From: Collinsella sp. AF25-2LB
GTDB taxonomy: Bacteria; Actinomycetota; Coriobacteriia; Coriobacteriales; Coriobacteriaceae
Assembly: GCF_003458415.1 (NCBI RefSeq)
Contig: NZ_QRUF01000008.1
Span: 76,592 to 105,501, forward strand
DNA length: 28,910 bases
Reading direction: 5' to 3'
Shown here: positions 7,940-16,128 of the stretch, piece after piece
How positions within the stretch are numbered: position 1 is the stretch's first letter
Layout of the letters: every line of letters starts with the position of its first letter
Position numbers and translations under genes: made by a program
Notes under the pieces: generated by a model
What the model was told of the DNA's origin: nothing
Seen by the model: the letters and a program-made list of their open reading frames with translations, nothing else
Database searches by the model: none

Positions 7940-7982
7940 AACGGCCGGCCGCACGGATGTATGTGCGGCCGGCCGTTATTTG
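7940..7982 (+). terminator. Strong terminator of the asp23 operon
   Basis: A perfect 15-bp stem (7940-7954 with 7963-7977; core CGGCCGGCCG) with an 8-nt loop is followed by ATTTG. The T tract is short, but stem strength makes termination likely. Confidence 0.75.
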
Positions 7983-8093
7983 TATGTCCCCGATGTAGGC
8001 ATACCGCTCGTCTAACTAGGGGTTGCAATCGTCGTGTTCCGCGTTACCCTAATGGGCGCATTGTTTCCAAATTGTTAACGAGGGGTTGCCGTA

Positions 8094-9116
8094 ATGGCTG
8101 ACGAGCACGAAACAGAAAGCCAGGCATGGGCGATTGAGGCTGCCGCGGCAGAGGCGGCATCGCGAGCTGCCGAGGAGGTACATCGTCCTCCCGTGGTGCC
8201 GATGGAGCGCGTGGTTGATCGCACCGATATCGAGCGCGGCGAGCGTGCCGGCCAAAAGCGTAGCCAGGAGCCAGGCTTCCCGCGCTTTTTCGCCGAGCTC
8301 AATCTGGGCCTGATTCTTACGGCCTTTGCCATCGTTGCGTTTAAAACCCCTAATCACTTTGCTTTTGGCGGCACCTCGGGCGTGTCGGTTATTCTGTCCA
8401 CGCTGTTCCCGACCCTGCCCGTCGGCGTCTTTATGTGGATTATCAACGCGGTTCTCGTCGTTTTGGGCTTTATCTTTTTGGAGCGCAAGGCAATCCTGTG
8501 GAGCGTCTTCGCCTCGTTTGCGCTGTCCGCCTATGTTTCGCTTTTCGAGCTCTTTATCCCGACCAGTGTCTCGATGACGGGCGATATGTGGCTCGACCTG
8601 TGTTTTGCCGTGATTCTGCCGGCGCTCGGCAGCGCCATCGTCTTTGATATCGGCGCCTCGACGGGTGGCACGGACATTCTTGCCATGATCCTCAAGCGCC
8701 GCACGACGCTCGAGATTGGCCGCGCCCTGCTGCTGGTCGATATCGGCATCGTGGCCATCGCGGCCTTCTTGTACGGCCCGCGTGTCGGTCTGTATTGCGT
8801 GCTCGGCCTGTTTGCCAAGACGCTTGTGGTCGACAAAGCCATCGAGAGCATTCACCTTCGTAAGGTCTGCACGGTCATTTGTTCCGAGCCCCTTAAGGTC
8901 GAGGAGTTTATCGTCAAGCATCTCAACCGTACGGCGACCATTAGTCGCGGCTACGGTGCCTTCTCGGGCAAGTGCGTGACGGTGATCATGAGCGTGCTGA
9001 GCCGTCGCGAGGCCGTGCAACTGCGCCGCTATGCGCGCGAGGTCGATCCGGGTGCCTTTATCACGATTGTCGACAGTTCCGAGATCGTCGGCAAGGGTTT
9101 CCGCGGCACGAACTAG
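8094..9116 (+). CDS. YitT family membrane protein (YitT_membrane plus DUF2179)
   Basis: The 340-aa product has a charged, Ala/Glu-rich N-terminal tail (residues 1-65). A YitT membrane domain follows at about 68-235 with five or six hydrophobic helices, including NHFAFGGTSGVS and the conserved FDIGASTGGTDILAMIL. The soluble DUF2179 domain is at about 245-335. These match the YitT/YqfU family, whose function is unsettled; some members have been proposed as transporters. The N-terminal tail is longer than usual. GAGGGG precedes ATG 8094 by about 10 nt. It appears monocistronic. Confidence 0.87.
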   Translation: MADEHETESQAWAIEAAAAEAASRAAEEVHRPPVVPMERVVDRTDIERGERAGQKRSQEPGFPRFFAELNLGLILTAFAIVAFKTPNHFAFGGTSGVSVILSTLFPTLPVGVFMWIINAVLVVLGFIFLERKAILWSVFASFALSAYVSLFELFIPTSVSMTGDMWLDLCFAVILPALGSAIVFDIGASTGGTDILAMILKRRTTLEIGRALLLVDIGIVAIAAFLYGPRVGLYCVLGLFAKTLVVDKAIESIHLRKVCTVICSEPLKVEEFIVKHLNRTATISRGYGAFSGKCVTVIMSVLSRREAVQLRRYAREVDPGAFITIVDSSEIVGKGFRGTN

Positions 9117-9265
9117 CGCGAACGCATTCATCAAACAATCGAAAAGCGCCTCGCGCGTTGCAAATACGTCATCTAAGAGTATTTGAACTCACATTGGGTG
9201 ATAATGATGCCAAAGACATCGTTTGCGATCCAGGTGATTCGCTCTAGATACGAAGGGATGATTCT

Positions 9266-10582
9266 ATGTTCTGCTCGCAGTGTGGCGCCCCCATGGGCGA
9301 TAACGACAAGTTCTGCGGCGTGTGTGGTGCTCCTAATGCCGGTGCCGCTGGCCCCGCTCCCCAGGGACAGCCTCAGCCCCAGCAGTTTGTTCCGCAACCG
9401 CCCGTGGCGAATGCGCCAAAGGGCTGTGTGGTTCAGGCGTTCCAGGATATGACCAAGACCCCGGGCGTGCTTCAGCGTGTATGCCAAATCGCGTTTTTGC
9501 CGGCGCTGATTTGCGTTGTGTCGGTGCTCGTGTTGTTTATTCCCGTTATTGGCGGCATTGCGGCTGCCATCGGCTTTTTGGCAGCTTGCATTGCGAGCGT
9601 GTGCGGTTCCGGCTTTGGCATCGAGTGGGGTCGCGATCTGTCGCTTAAGATCGATGACGGCATGGATCGTCCGCTGATGCGTTCCACGTCGTTTGGTCTC
9701 GGAGTCTTTTCGAGCGTTATTTCGGTCGTGCTCGAGGTTATCGCTGCCATTCCCGTTATCGGTGTAGTGCTTTCGCTGGTGGAGGGCGTGGCGCTTGGTG
9801 CCGCAGGCTCGTACTCCTACTATGGCTCCTATGCGCTCGAGGCTGCGCTGTTCGGTTCGCTCGGCCTGCTTGTCCTGGCTATGATTGCCACGGCAGTCTT
9901 GGGGGTCTTCTTTAAGATGTTCGCCGACATTGCCGTGATGCACTTTGCGGTGACCGGGCGCGTTGAGAGCGCGTTTTCGCTCGACAAGGTCTGGGCGGCG
10001 TTTAAGCACAACAAGACCAAGCTGTTCTGCGCTTCGTTCCTTCCCGAGTTTTTGACGGGCCTGGTTTCCAACGCCATTACGTGGATCTTGACAGCTGTCT
10101 TTGGTGCCATCGCCGGAATTGGCGCGTACGGCTATTACTATCGCCCCACGGGTATCGAGGCGATTGTTACCGCCGGTGGTGTCACGCTCGTATTGTTCCT
10201 GGTGCTGATTGCATTCGTCACGGTGTTCCTTACGGTCTTTGGCAAGATGCTCAAGCACCGTGCCGTTGGCTATTGGGCTGCACGTTATGCAAGCGAATGG
10301 GCCGATGAGGACAAGGACGACGTTTTGACTTTTGTGCTCCCGGGTGAGAAGAAGCCTGCTCCTGCGGGATTCAATCCCACGGCAGCCACTGGTGCTGCGC
10401 CTGCCCCGGCACCCGCGCCTGCACCTGCCCCGGCACCCGCGCCTGCCCCTGCCCCGGCACCTGCTCCTGTCCCCGCACCGGCGTCCGAGGCGACGCCTGC
10501 GGAGCCCGATTGGGATGCCGTTGCCACGCCGGCGGATGAGCCGGGCGATAATCCTGCTGCCGAAAACAATCAAACCGAATAG
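9266..10582 (+). CDS. Zinc-ribbon membrane protein with DUF4013-like domain
   Basis: The 438-aa protein opens with a zinc ribbon (Cys3, Cys6, Cys17, Cys20). A Gln/Pro linker follows, then about six hydrophobic segments between residues 75 and 335. An Ala-Pro repeat lies at about residues 376-406, and the C-terminal tail is acidic. The core, starting at about residue 52 (AFQDMTKTPGVLQR) and ending KHRAVGYWAARY, resembles DUF4013 proteins, which have no known function. It shares the same zinc-ribbon spacing as the neighbouring DUF4234 protein, suggesting a common partner or regulatory input. GAAGGG lies about 8 nt before ATG 9266. It has its own terminator. Confidence 0.72.
   Translation: MFCSQCGAPMGDNDKFCGVCGAPNAGAAGPAPQGQPQPQQFVPQPPVANAPKGCVVQAFQDMTKTPGVLQRVCQIAFLPALICVVSVLVLFIPVIGGIAAAIGFLAACIASVCGSGFGIEWGRDLSLKIDDGMDRPLMRSTSFGLGVFSSVISVVLEVIAAIPVIGVVLSLVEGVALGAAGSYSYYGSYALEAALFGSLGLLVLAMIATAVLGVFFKMFADIAVMHFAVTGRVESAFSLDKVWAAFKHNKTKLFCASFLPEFLTGLVSNAITWILTAVFGAIAGIGAYGYYYRPTGIEAIVTAGGVTLVLFLVLIAFVTVFLTVFGKMLKHRAVGYWAARYASEWADEDKDDVLTFVLPGEKKPAPAGFNPTAATGAAPAPAPAPAPAPAPAPAPAPAPAPVPAPASEATPAEPDWDAVATPADEPGDNPAAENNQTE
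10398..10482 (+). repeat. Ala-Pro-coding tandem repeat
   Basis: A 24-nt unit is present about 2.5 times exactly (10400-10423, 10424-10447, partly from 10448) and then decays. It encodes alternating Ala-Pro in the C-terminal tail of the DUF4013-like protein. Such tracts form stiff extended linkers and can change length by slippage. Confidence 0.8.
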
Positions 10583-10589
10583 CCGGTCG

Positions 10590-10625
10590 AGGCGCCCTGG
10601 GCAACTGAGCCCGGGGTGCCTTTTT
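10590..10625 (+). terminator. Rho-independent terminator after the DUF4013-like gene
   Basis: A 13-bp stem with two G-U pairs (10590-10602 with 10609-10621) and a 6-nt loop (AACTGA) is followed by a run of Ts to 10625. Confidence 0.88.
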
Positions 10626-10690
10626 CTACTGCGAAAGCAAGAAAATGCCTGGGAAAACGGTTGCAGCAAAATTTCTCGGAAATTGGTCAA

Positions 10691-10702
10691 TGTTGCGCAA
10701 CA
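10691..10702. promoter_or_regulatory. Perfect 12-bp palindrome upstream of the DUF4234 gene
   Basis: TGTTGCGCAACA is a perfect dyad 76 bp before ATG 10778. It is a plausible operator half-site pair, but no matching promoter could be placed with confidence. Confidence 0.3.
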
Positions 10703-10777
10703 ACGTCGCGGCTATTGTTGAGAACGTAGACGTGTAAGGTTTGAAGGCGTGCGACGCCTTAGGAAAAGGAGAGGCTC

Positions 10778-11386
10778 ATGTTCTGTCCCACTTGTGGTTC
10801 TCCCATTTCGGATGATGCCAAATTCTGCCCTGTTTGCGGATCCGCCGTTGGTGCCGCTTCTGCCGCTCCGGCCCCGCAGCCCCAGCCCGCTCCGGCCCAG
10901 GCTATTCAGCCCGTGCCCCAGCCTCAGCAGCAGTACACCGGTCAATACGCCCAACAGTCCGCATCCGCTCCGATGGGCTATGGCCCCATTAAGGCTGACC
11001 GCAGCCTGATCGGCTGGCTGCTGCTCTCTCTTGTGACCTGCGGTATCTATTCGTTCTACTTCCTGTATTGCTTGGCACGCGACGTCAACACGTTGTGTCA
11101 GGATGACGGCGATTACACGCCGGGTCTGGCGGAATTCATCCTTCTATCGTTTGTGACCTGCGGCTTCTACGCGTACTACTGGTATTACAAGATTGGCAAC
11201 CGCCTGCAGGCCAACGCTCCTCGCTACGGCCTGGTGTTCCAGGAAAACGGCACCACCGTTCTTCTGTGGCAGATCTTCGGCGCGCTCCTGTGCGGCCTTG
11301 GTCCCATCTTCGCTATGAACATCATCATCAATAATACCAATGCCATGGCAACGGCTTACAACACTCGCCTTGGCGCTCGTGCCTAA
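10778..11386 (+). CDS. Zinc-ribbon DUF4234 membrane protein
   Basis: The 202-aa protein starts with a zinc ribbon (Cys3, Cys6, Cys17, Cys20), identical in spacing to the gene before it. A Pro/Gln/Ala-rich linker covers residues 30-63. A DUF4234 domain follows with two related hydrophobic pairs, each built around a WLLLSLVTCGIYSFY-like or FILLSFVTCGFYAYY-like motif. A third hydrophobic segment is near residues 160-185. The function of DUF4234 is unknown. AAAGGAG lies a few nt before ATG 10778. The DUF2752 gene starts at or just after its stop codon, so the two are probably co-transcribed. Confidence 0.8.
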   Translation: MFCPTCGSPISDDAKFCPVCGSAVGAASAAPAPQPQPAPAQAIQPVPQPQQQYTGQYAQQSASAPMGYGPIKADRSLIGWLLLSLVTCGIYSFYFLYCLARDVNTLCQDDGDYTPGLAEFILLSFVTCGFYAYYWYYKIGNRLQANAPRYGLVFQENGTTVLLWQIFGALLCGLGPIFAMNIIINNTNAMATAYNTRLGARA

Positions 11387-11399
11387 CAATAAGGGCGGC

Positions 11400-11876
11400 G
11401 TGAACAGCTCCCAGGGACATAGGGGCACGGCAGAGCTCCTTCGCCGCGCCCTTTTTTGCACCGGCGCGCTCTTTGTTGCCTGGCTCGCGCTCTACCTGCT
11501 CGATATCGGCTGCATTTTTCGAATGATGACGGGCGCTCCTTGTCCGGGATGCGGCATGACGAGGGCGTGGCTGGCGGCGCTGCGTCTCGATTTTGCGGCG
11601 GCCTTTGCCTACCATCCGCTGTTTTGGGTGGTGCCGATTGCGTTTGTGCTCGCGTTCGTGCGCGAGGAGGTGGCATCGAGCAAACTAAAGCGTGGTGTCG
11701 ACATTGCAGTCACCGTGTTGTGCATGCTGGTCATCGCCGTATGGATCGTGCGCCTCATCAATCCGGTAGATGCCGGCCTACTCTTTGGCGGCCATGCGCC
11801 CGCCGGAGTCCCCGACGACATCATCCACCTCGAACCCCCACGCTGGCTCACCATCCTTCGCTCTTTCCTGTCGTGA
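11400..11876 (+). CDS. DUF2752 membrane protein
   Basis: The product is about 158 aa with three or four hydrophobic helices. The DUF2752 signature is the CPGCGMTRA motif (residues 48-56), followed by the A-A-F-A-Y-H-P-L motif. The family is of unknown function; the cysteine pair suggests metal or redox chemistry. The start is uncertain. The frame is open from ATG 11340 inside the previous gene, with GTG codons at 11379 and 11400. GTG 11400 is preferred because AAGGG precedes it and it avoids a long overlap. It probably forms a unit with the DUF4234 gene. Confidence 0.78.
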   Translation: MNSSQGHRGTAELLRRALFCTGALFVAWLALYLLDIGCIFRMMTGAPCPGCGMTRAWLAALRLDFAAAFAYHPLFWVVPIAFVLAFVREEVASSKLKRGVDIAVTVLCMLVIAVWIVRLINPVDAGLLFGGHAPAGVPDDIIHLEPPRWLTILRSFLS

Positions 11877-11908
11877 CGGAGGACGCGCTAGAAAAGCGGT
11901 CGACACAT

Positions 11909-11947
11909 AAGCGGGGGCGAACGTTGAGATAACGTTCGCCCCCGCTT
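11909..11947. terminator. Bidirectional terminator between convergent genes
   Basis: A perfect 17-bp stem (11909-11925 with 11931-11947, core GCGGGGGCGAACG) with a 5-nt loop lies between the DUF2752 gene on the plus strand and the M20 gene on the minus strand. The T tract is short on both sides. Confidence 0.75.
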
Positions 11948-11982
11948 TGCTCTAGCCAGGTTGTTATGGGTGGGCGTGATGG

Positions 11983-13446
11983 CTACTCGTCGCGCTTCTC
12001 CTCGCGGCGAGCGGCGGCACGTGCATCATGGATGCCCTTGATGGCGGCATGGCGCGCCGTGCGGGCATCGTGCATGGCGTCGCGGGCCTCGGCGGCCGTG
12101 GCCTTGGCAGAGCGCAGTTTGGCTGCCAGGTCGGGATTGGTCTCGGCGACCGCGGCAATCGTGGGGCCGTCGAGCTCTTCTTGTGTGGGCTCGGCCAAAA
12201 AGTCGATGGCATATTGGGCGGCCACCATGGAGCCCTTGGCCAGTACCGACTCGTCAATCTTGTAGAAGCAAGAATGTTGGGCGTACGTGGCGCCAATCTG
12301 GGGGTTGCGCGTGCCAACAAAGGCGAGCACGCCCGGTACGCGGCGCAGGTACTCTGAAAAATCCTCACCCGAGAGTGTGCCGCGATAATGGCCTTGGCCG
12401 GTGGGGCCCAGGCATTTGATTACTGCCTGGCGGCAGCGCTCGCTCGAGGCGGCATCGTTTTCGACCTTGTAATTGGCGATGGTGTAGTCGGTGAGCTCTG
12501 CCTCGGCGCCCAAGGCGGCCGCGGTATGCTCCACGATGCGGCGCATGAGCTCCGGCATTTCCTCGTGGGTCGAATCTCCGTAGGTGCGCACCGTGCCGGC
12601 GAGGTAGGCCGTGCCGGCGATAACGTTGCGCGCGGTGCCGCCGTGCAGCTCGCCGACGGTAATGACGGCCGGCTCGTAGGGACTGATCTCGCGCGAAACG
12701 ATGGTCTGCAGAGCGTTGACGATCTCGGCGGCAACCATAACGGCGTCGTGACCGCGCTGGGGCATGGCGCCGTGGCACGAGGTGCCGCGGACGTCGATGC
12801 GGAACCAGTCGGTATTGGCCATGCGCGGTCCGGGCTCGCAGCTCACGGTGCCGGCGTCGACCTCACTCCAGATGTGCGCGGCGTAGGCGCCATCGACGCC
12901 GTCGAGCACGCCCGTGCCGATCATGAGCTTGGCGCCCTGGCCGTTTTCCTCGCTGGGCTGGAAGACGATGCGGATCTCGCCGTGGATGTCGTCGGTCATA
13001 TGGCGCAGGATTTGCAGCGTGCCGAGCATCATGGCGATGTGGCAGTCGTGGCCGCAGGCGTGCATGCAGCCCTCGTTGACGCTGGCAAACTCCTCGCCGG
13101 TCTGCTCGGTGACGGGCAGGGCGTCGATGTCGGCGCGCAGCAGGATGCGGCGGCGTGGCGTGCCGTCCTCGCGATAGGCATCCGACGCGGTACCGCGAAG
13201 CGTTGCCACCAAGCCGGTCTTGAGCGGACGCTCGTAGGGGATATTCATGGCGTCGAGCTGGTTGGCGATGTCGGAGGTCGTGCGCTCCTCGGCAAGGCTC
13301 AGCTCCGGGTGCTTATGGAAGTGCCGGCGCTGCTTGATGATATAGGGTTCAAACTCGGTAGCGATATCTTTGATGGCTGCGGTGACGTCGTCAGCCGCGC
13401 GAGCCTCGGTCGCCGCCATAATCTGCTGTGCCTTGGTCTTCGTCAT
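11983..13446 (-). CDS. M20 family amidohydrolase (M20D-type peptidase/aminoacylase)
   Basis: The 487-aa protein is a zinc-dependent amidohydrolase of the M20D group, which removes acyl groups from amino acids or hydrolyses small amides. Landmarks are RRHFHKHPELS (residues 40-50), LRADIDALPV (103-112), the metal-binding MHACGHDCH (128-136), PSEENGQGA (164-172), TSCHGAMPQRGHDA, and a late AQHSCF. The minus-strand frame is open much further upstream, but ATG at 13446 has an AAGGAG site and a fitting promoter. Residues from about 430 form an Ala/Arg/Glu-rich, probably coiled-coil tail absent from typical members of about 390-430 aa. It is transcribed away from the YtcJ-type gene. The actual substrate cannot be read from sequence. 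Confidence 0.88.
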   Translation of the reverse strand: MTKTKAQQIMAATEARAADDVTAAIKDIATEFEPYIIKQRRHFHKHPELSLAEERTTSDIANQLDAMNIPYERPLKTGLVATLRGTASDAYREDGTPRRRILLRADIDALPVTEQTGEEFASVNEGCMHACGHDCHIAMMLGTLQILRHMTDDIHGEIRIVFQPSEENGQGAKLMIGTGVLDGVDGAYAAHIWSEVDAGTVSCEPGPRMANTDWFRIDVRGTSCHGAMPQRGHDAVMVAAEIVNALQTIVSREISPYEPAVITVGELHGGTARNVIAGTAYLAGTVRTYGDSTHEEMPELMRRIVEHTAAALGAEAELTDYTIANYKVENDAASSERCRQAVIKCLGPTGQGHYRGTLSGEDFSEYLRRVPGVLAFVGTRNPQIGATYAQHSCFYKIDESVLAKGSMVAAQYAIDFLAEPTQEELDGPTIAAVAETNPDLAAKLRSAKATAAEARDAMHDARTARHAAIKGIHDARAAARREEKRDE

Positions 13447-13497
13447 GGTCGATTTGCTCCTTGCTGGGTTGATCGCAAAATCGTACAGGCTCTCTCC

Positions 13498-13526
13498 AGT
13501 ATGCCACCTGCCGCTAGGGCTGGTAA
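13498..13526 (-). promoter_or_regulatory. Promoter of the M20 amidohydrolase gene
   Basis: On the minus strand, TTACCA (13521-13526) is followed 17 bp later by CATACT (13498-13503), preceded by TG as an extended -10. It is about 50 bp upstream of ATG 13446. The opposite-facing YtcJ-type gene has a possible TACACT -10 at about 13571-13576, so this gap holds divergent promoters. Confidence 0.6.
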
Positions 13527-13614
13527 AGTTGCCGTTTGCCGCTTGGGGTTTTGTTACAAGGGCGGGGGAGTACACTCGGGGGTGTTGAATTTCCTGCCAG
13601 AGATGGGGATGCCC

Positions 13615-15252
13615 ATGCAACATATCGATCGGATTATCCGCTCCAAGAACGTCTTTACCGCGCAAGACGGCATCGATACCGCCCGCGAGCTGGCGATTGC
13701 CATCGCAGGCGACCGTATCGTCGCAGTCGGTGCGCCCGATGACGTGATTGCCGCCGCGCCTGCCGCCACGCCGGTTATCGACTACGGCGAGCAGTTTGTC
13801 TGCCCAGGTTTCCATGACGCTCATCTGCACTTCTTCCATACCTCGGTCGGCTCCTCGCCGTACATGCTCATGGATATGGGCACGTCCGAGGCGGCGCTGG
13901 TGCAACACGCGCTCGAGTTTTCCCAGGACCTGCCCGATGACGCTTGGGTTGTGACGCAGGGCTGGCGCGACTACCGTTGGGACCCGCCCGAGCATCCTAC
14001 CAAGGCGTCGCTCGATGCGGCATTCCCCGATCGCCCCTGCGTTATGTATTCGGGCGACGGCCATACGCTGTGGCTCAACAGCCGCGCACTCGAGGCGCTC
14101 GGCGTCACGCGCGACAGCGAGCCGCCAGCGGGCGGTGGCTACGACAAGGACGCAAGCGGCGAGCTCACGGGCATTGCTCACGAGGCGGCTGCCATGCAGC
14201 TGCTACCGCGCTGCCTTGAGTGGCTGGGCGAGGATCGCATCGCAAGCGCTTACGCCGATCAAATGAGGCGGATGGCCGAGCAGGGCATCACCTCGATATG
14301 CGATATGTCGCTCATGCCCATGCCGGGCTGCGACTTTATCCGCGACGATGTCTACGACAAACTGCAGGCAGCCGGCAAGCTGGGCATCCGCGCCCATTTG
14401 TTTCCCACGCTGCTGGATGACCAATCGCGCTTGGAAGAGCTACAGACCCGCTACGCGAACAACGCGCTGCTCTCGGCGCCAGGCTTTAAGCAGTTCTTCG
14501 ACGGCGTGTCGAGCGAACACACGGCATATCTCACCGAGCCCTATACCAATCCGCGCTTCCCGGGCGACCAGGGCCGTCTGACAGTTCCTGCCGAGCGCAT
14601 GCGTAAGCTGGTTCTGGCGGCCGCGGAGCGCGGCCACACTGTGCGTATCCACGTCATCGGCGACGGTGCCATCCATGCTGCGCTCGATATCTTTGAGGAG
14701 GCGGCAGAGCTCTACGGCCTGCCCCAGCACGGCCATAACACACTCGAGCATCTGGAGAACCTCCTGCCCCAGGACATCGATCGCCTGCGCAAGCTCAACG
14801 TGGTCGCCTCGAGCCAGCCCTGCCACATCACGCTCGATCCGGGTGGCCCAGAGCGCGACTTTGGCCTGGAGCGAAGCCGAATCATGTGGCCGTTCGCAAC
14901 CTATAAGCAGCGCGGCATCCGCCAAGCCTTCGGAACTGACAGCCCTATCACGCCCGTTACCAGCATGAACGTGCTCTACACGGCCATCACGCGCCAGGAC
15001 CCCAAAAGCCACTGGCCCGAGGGCGGCTGGTTGCCGAGCGAGCGCATCGATGCGGCAACGGCTCTGCGCAACTGCACTCTGGGCAGCGCCTATGCAGCGG
15101 GCGACGAGCAAAACCTCGGCAGCCTGGAACCCGGTAAATACGCCGACCTGGTAGTCTTGGACCAAAACCCACTCACCATCGACCCCCAAGAACTCCAAGC
15201 CACCAAAGTCCAAGCCACCTACCTAGCCGGCAACCTGATCTACGAGCGCTAA
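13615..15252 (+). CDS. YtcJ-type metal-dependent amidohydrolase (Amidohydro_3)
   Basis: The product (about 545 aa) is a member of the amidohydrolase superfamily resembling YtcJ, usually an exoenzyme-like or cytosolic hydrolase of unknown substrate. The first metal site is GFHDAHLH (His70, His72 from ATG 13615). Further matches are GWRDYRW (region 120), SGDGHTLWLNS, VHVIGDGA-like IHVIGDGAIHAALD, HNTLEHLE, FGTDSPI with the late metal Asp, and the C-terminal GSLEPGKYADLVVLD. Three in-frame ATGs lie at 13603, 13609 and 13615. The last is preferred because AGATGGGG precedes it by 6 nt. The frame is open upstream to 12388, but that part is antisense to the M20 gene and not coding. Divergent pairing with another amidohydrolase suggests related peptide or amide catabolism, which is an inference. 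Confidence 0.87.
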   Translation: MQHIDRIIRSKNVFTAQDGIDTARELAIAIAGDRIVAVGAPDDVIAAAPAATPVIDYGEQFVCPGFHDAHLHFFHTSVGSSPYMLMDMGTSEAALVQHALEFSQDLPDDAWVVTQGWRDYRWDPPEHPTKASLDAAFPDRPCVMYSGDGHTLWLNSRALEALGVTRDSEPPAGGGYDKDASGELTGIAHEAAAMQLLPRCLEWLGEDRIASAYADQMRRMAEQGITSICDMSLMPMPGCDFIRDDVYDKLQAAGKLGIRAHLFPTLLDDQSRLEELQTRYANNALLSAPGFKQFFDGVSSEHTAYLTEPYTNPRFPGDQGRLTVPAERMRKLVLAAAERGHTVRIHVIGDGAIHAALDIFEEAAELYGLPQHGHNTLEHLENLLPQDIDRLRKLNVVASSQPCHITLDPGGPERDFGLERSRIMWPFATYKQRGIRQAFGTDSPITPVTSMNVLYTAITRQDPKSHWPEGGWLPSERIDAATALRNCTLGSAYAAGDEQNLGSLEPGKYADLVVLDQNPLTIDPQELQATKVQATYLAGNLIYER

Positions 15253-15271
15253 GTATTCATGTCTTACCGTT

Positions 15272-15319
15272 AAACGCGGCTCGGGCAGCTTATTTTGGGA
15301 TGGCGCTCGAGCCGCGTTT
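15272..15319 (+). terminator. Terminator hairpin after the YtcJ-type gene
   Basis: AAACGCGGCTCG (15272-15283) and CGAGCCGCGTTT (15308-15319) are exact complements across a 24-nt loop, followed by GCGTTTCGG. The strong stem and T-rich end suggest termination. Confidence 0.7.
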
Positions 15320-15509
15320 GCGTTTCGGTGAGGATCCGCCATGTGCGTCCCTGCTCTGTTGGATTTGGGCGCGGGGTTGAGGTGCTGCTCCGTGCGTTCA
15401 ATTTGGACATCAGCAGTGAAACCTCATGGTGTTTTGCATACTTCCAGTTGCAGATTGCATAAAAAAGCTGAGATGTTCTTTCCGGTCCTGATGTACCCCC
15501 GCCTGGGCC

Positions 15510-15743
15510 GTGCAAAAAACGGAGTATTCAGCACCGCGAGCTCTGCCGGTGCCGCTGCGGCTGAGTAACGTTACGGAGATTGACGTCATTTTGGGCTCCG
15601 GTACGGCGCGAAGTACGCCCATTTGTCCCAACGGGGTCTGCCCACCGACCAAAACCGCCCGCTGAAGGCGTTCTTGGGACCAATAAGGTATGTCCGGCGC
15701 GTATGCAGCCGTCCTGGCTTGCTGAATACTCCCAAAAATGCAC
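15510..15743. repeat. Intergenic block bounded by a 24-nt inverted motif
   Basis: The 24 nt at 15510-15533 (beginning GTGCAAAAAACGGAG) recurs inverted at 15720-15743. The outer GTGC/GCAC and the inner 13 nt (GGAGTATTCAGCA) match; the central A/T run is not inverted but kept in the same sense. The ~234-bp block also holds the short palindromes GTAACGTTAC (15565-15574) and TGACGTCA (15581-15588). No convincing gene is seen: frames crossing it on both strands lack a good ribosome site and recognisable domains. It may be a non-autonomous repeat or a structured RNA. The 15320-15509 stretch before it shows nothing I can identify. Confidence 0.45.
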
Positions 15744-15814
15744 GGTGCTCCCCAGGGGACCCGTGCGCGCAGCGAAGACCATGCCCACATTCCTATCCGC
15801 ATCGCCATTTTGCT

Positions 15815-16042
15815 GCACTGACTTTTCTGAATGCCGGGCCCGAATTAGTTAACCTGCCTCCCGTGTGGCTCCGGAGGGGCGGGGCATAAGGTTTATCGCG
15901 AGTTCCGCACGAGCCGAAGGCCACTTAATGTGGCCTTCGTGCGAGCAGGACTGCCCGAGCAGGAAACCTTATGCCCCGCCCCTCCGGAGCCACACGGGAG
16001 GCATCGCTAAGTTATCCCCCGGCATTCAGAAAATCTAAGTGC
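15815..16042. repeat. Long nested palindrome A upstream of groES
   Basis: Three sets of arms share one centre. The outer arms are 16 nt, 15823-15838 and 16018-16033 (beginning TTTTCTGAATGCC), with GCACT (15815-15819) and AGTGC (16038-16042) flanking them. The middle arms are a perfect 40-nt inverted repeat, 15855-15894 and 15964-16003. The innermost hairpin is CGAAGGCCAC (15915-15924) with GTGGCCTTCG (15930-15939). The segments between outer and middle arms (15839-15854; 16004-16017) are not complementary. CGAGCAGGA is repeated directly at 15943-15951 and 15956-15964. No ORF is credible. It could act as a giant terminator or a mobile palindromic unit. Confidence 0.8.
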
Positions 16043-16128
16043 CAAAAAATAAGATTTTTTGACTCCGTGTTGTATAACCCGCCATTCGTGGGTACCATTC
16101 AACGCGTACGCAAACAAAAAGGGTTAAC

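Noticed and set aside
10398..10482. CRISPR-like or satellite array
   Set aside because: The repeats are contiguous, in frame, and code Ala-Pro; there are no spacers.
12388..13602. Open frame extending the YtcJ-type gene 400 codons upstream
   Set aside because: It is antisense to the well-supported M20 gene, has no recognisable domain and lies before the promoter region; it is a high-GC shadow frame.
13447..14181. Open frame extending the M20 protein upstream on the minus strand
   Set aside because: It overlaps the YtcJ-type coding region in antisense and the divergent promoters; the ATG at 13446 has a ribosome site and matches the family N terminus.
15410..15808. 132-codon minus-strand ORF in the groES upstream gap
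   Set aside because: No domain, no convincing ribosome site, odd composition, and it spans the inverted 24-nt motif; treated as non-coding.
15580..15852. 90-codon plus-strand ORF in the same gap
   Set aside because: No recognisable family or ribosome site, and it runs into the arm of palindrome A.
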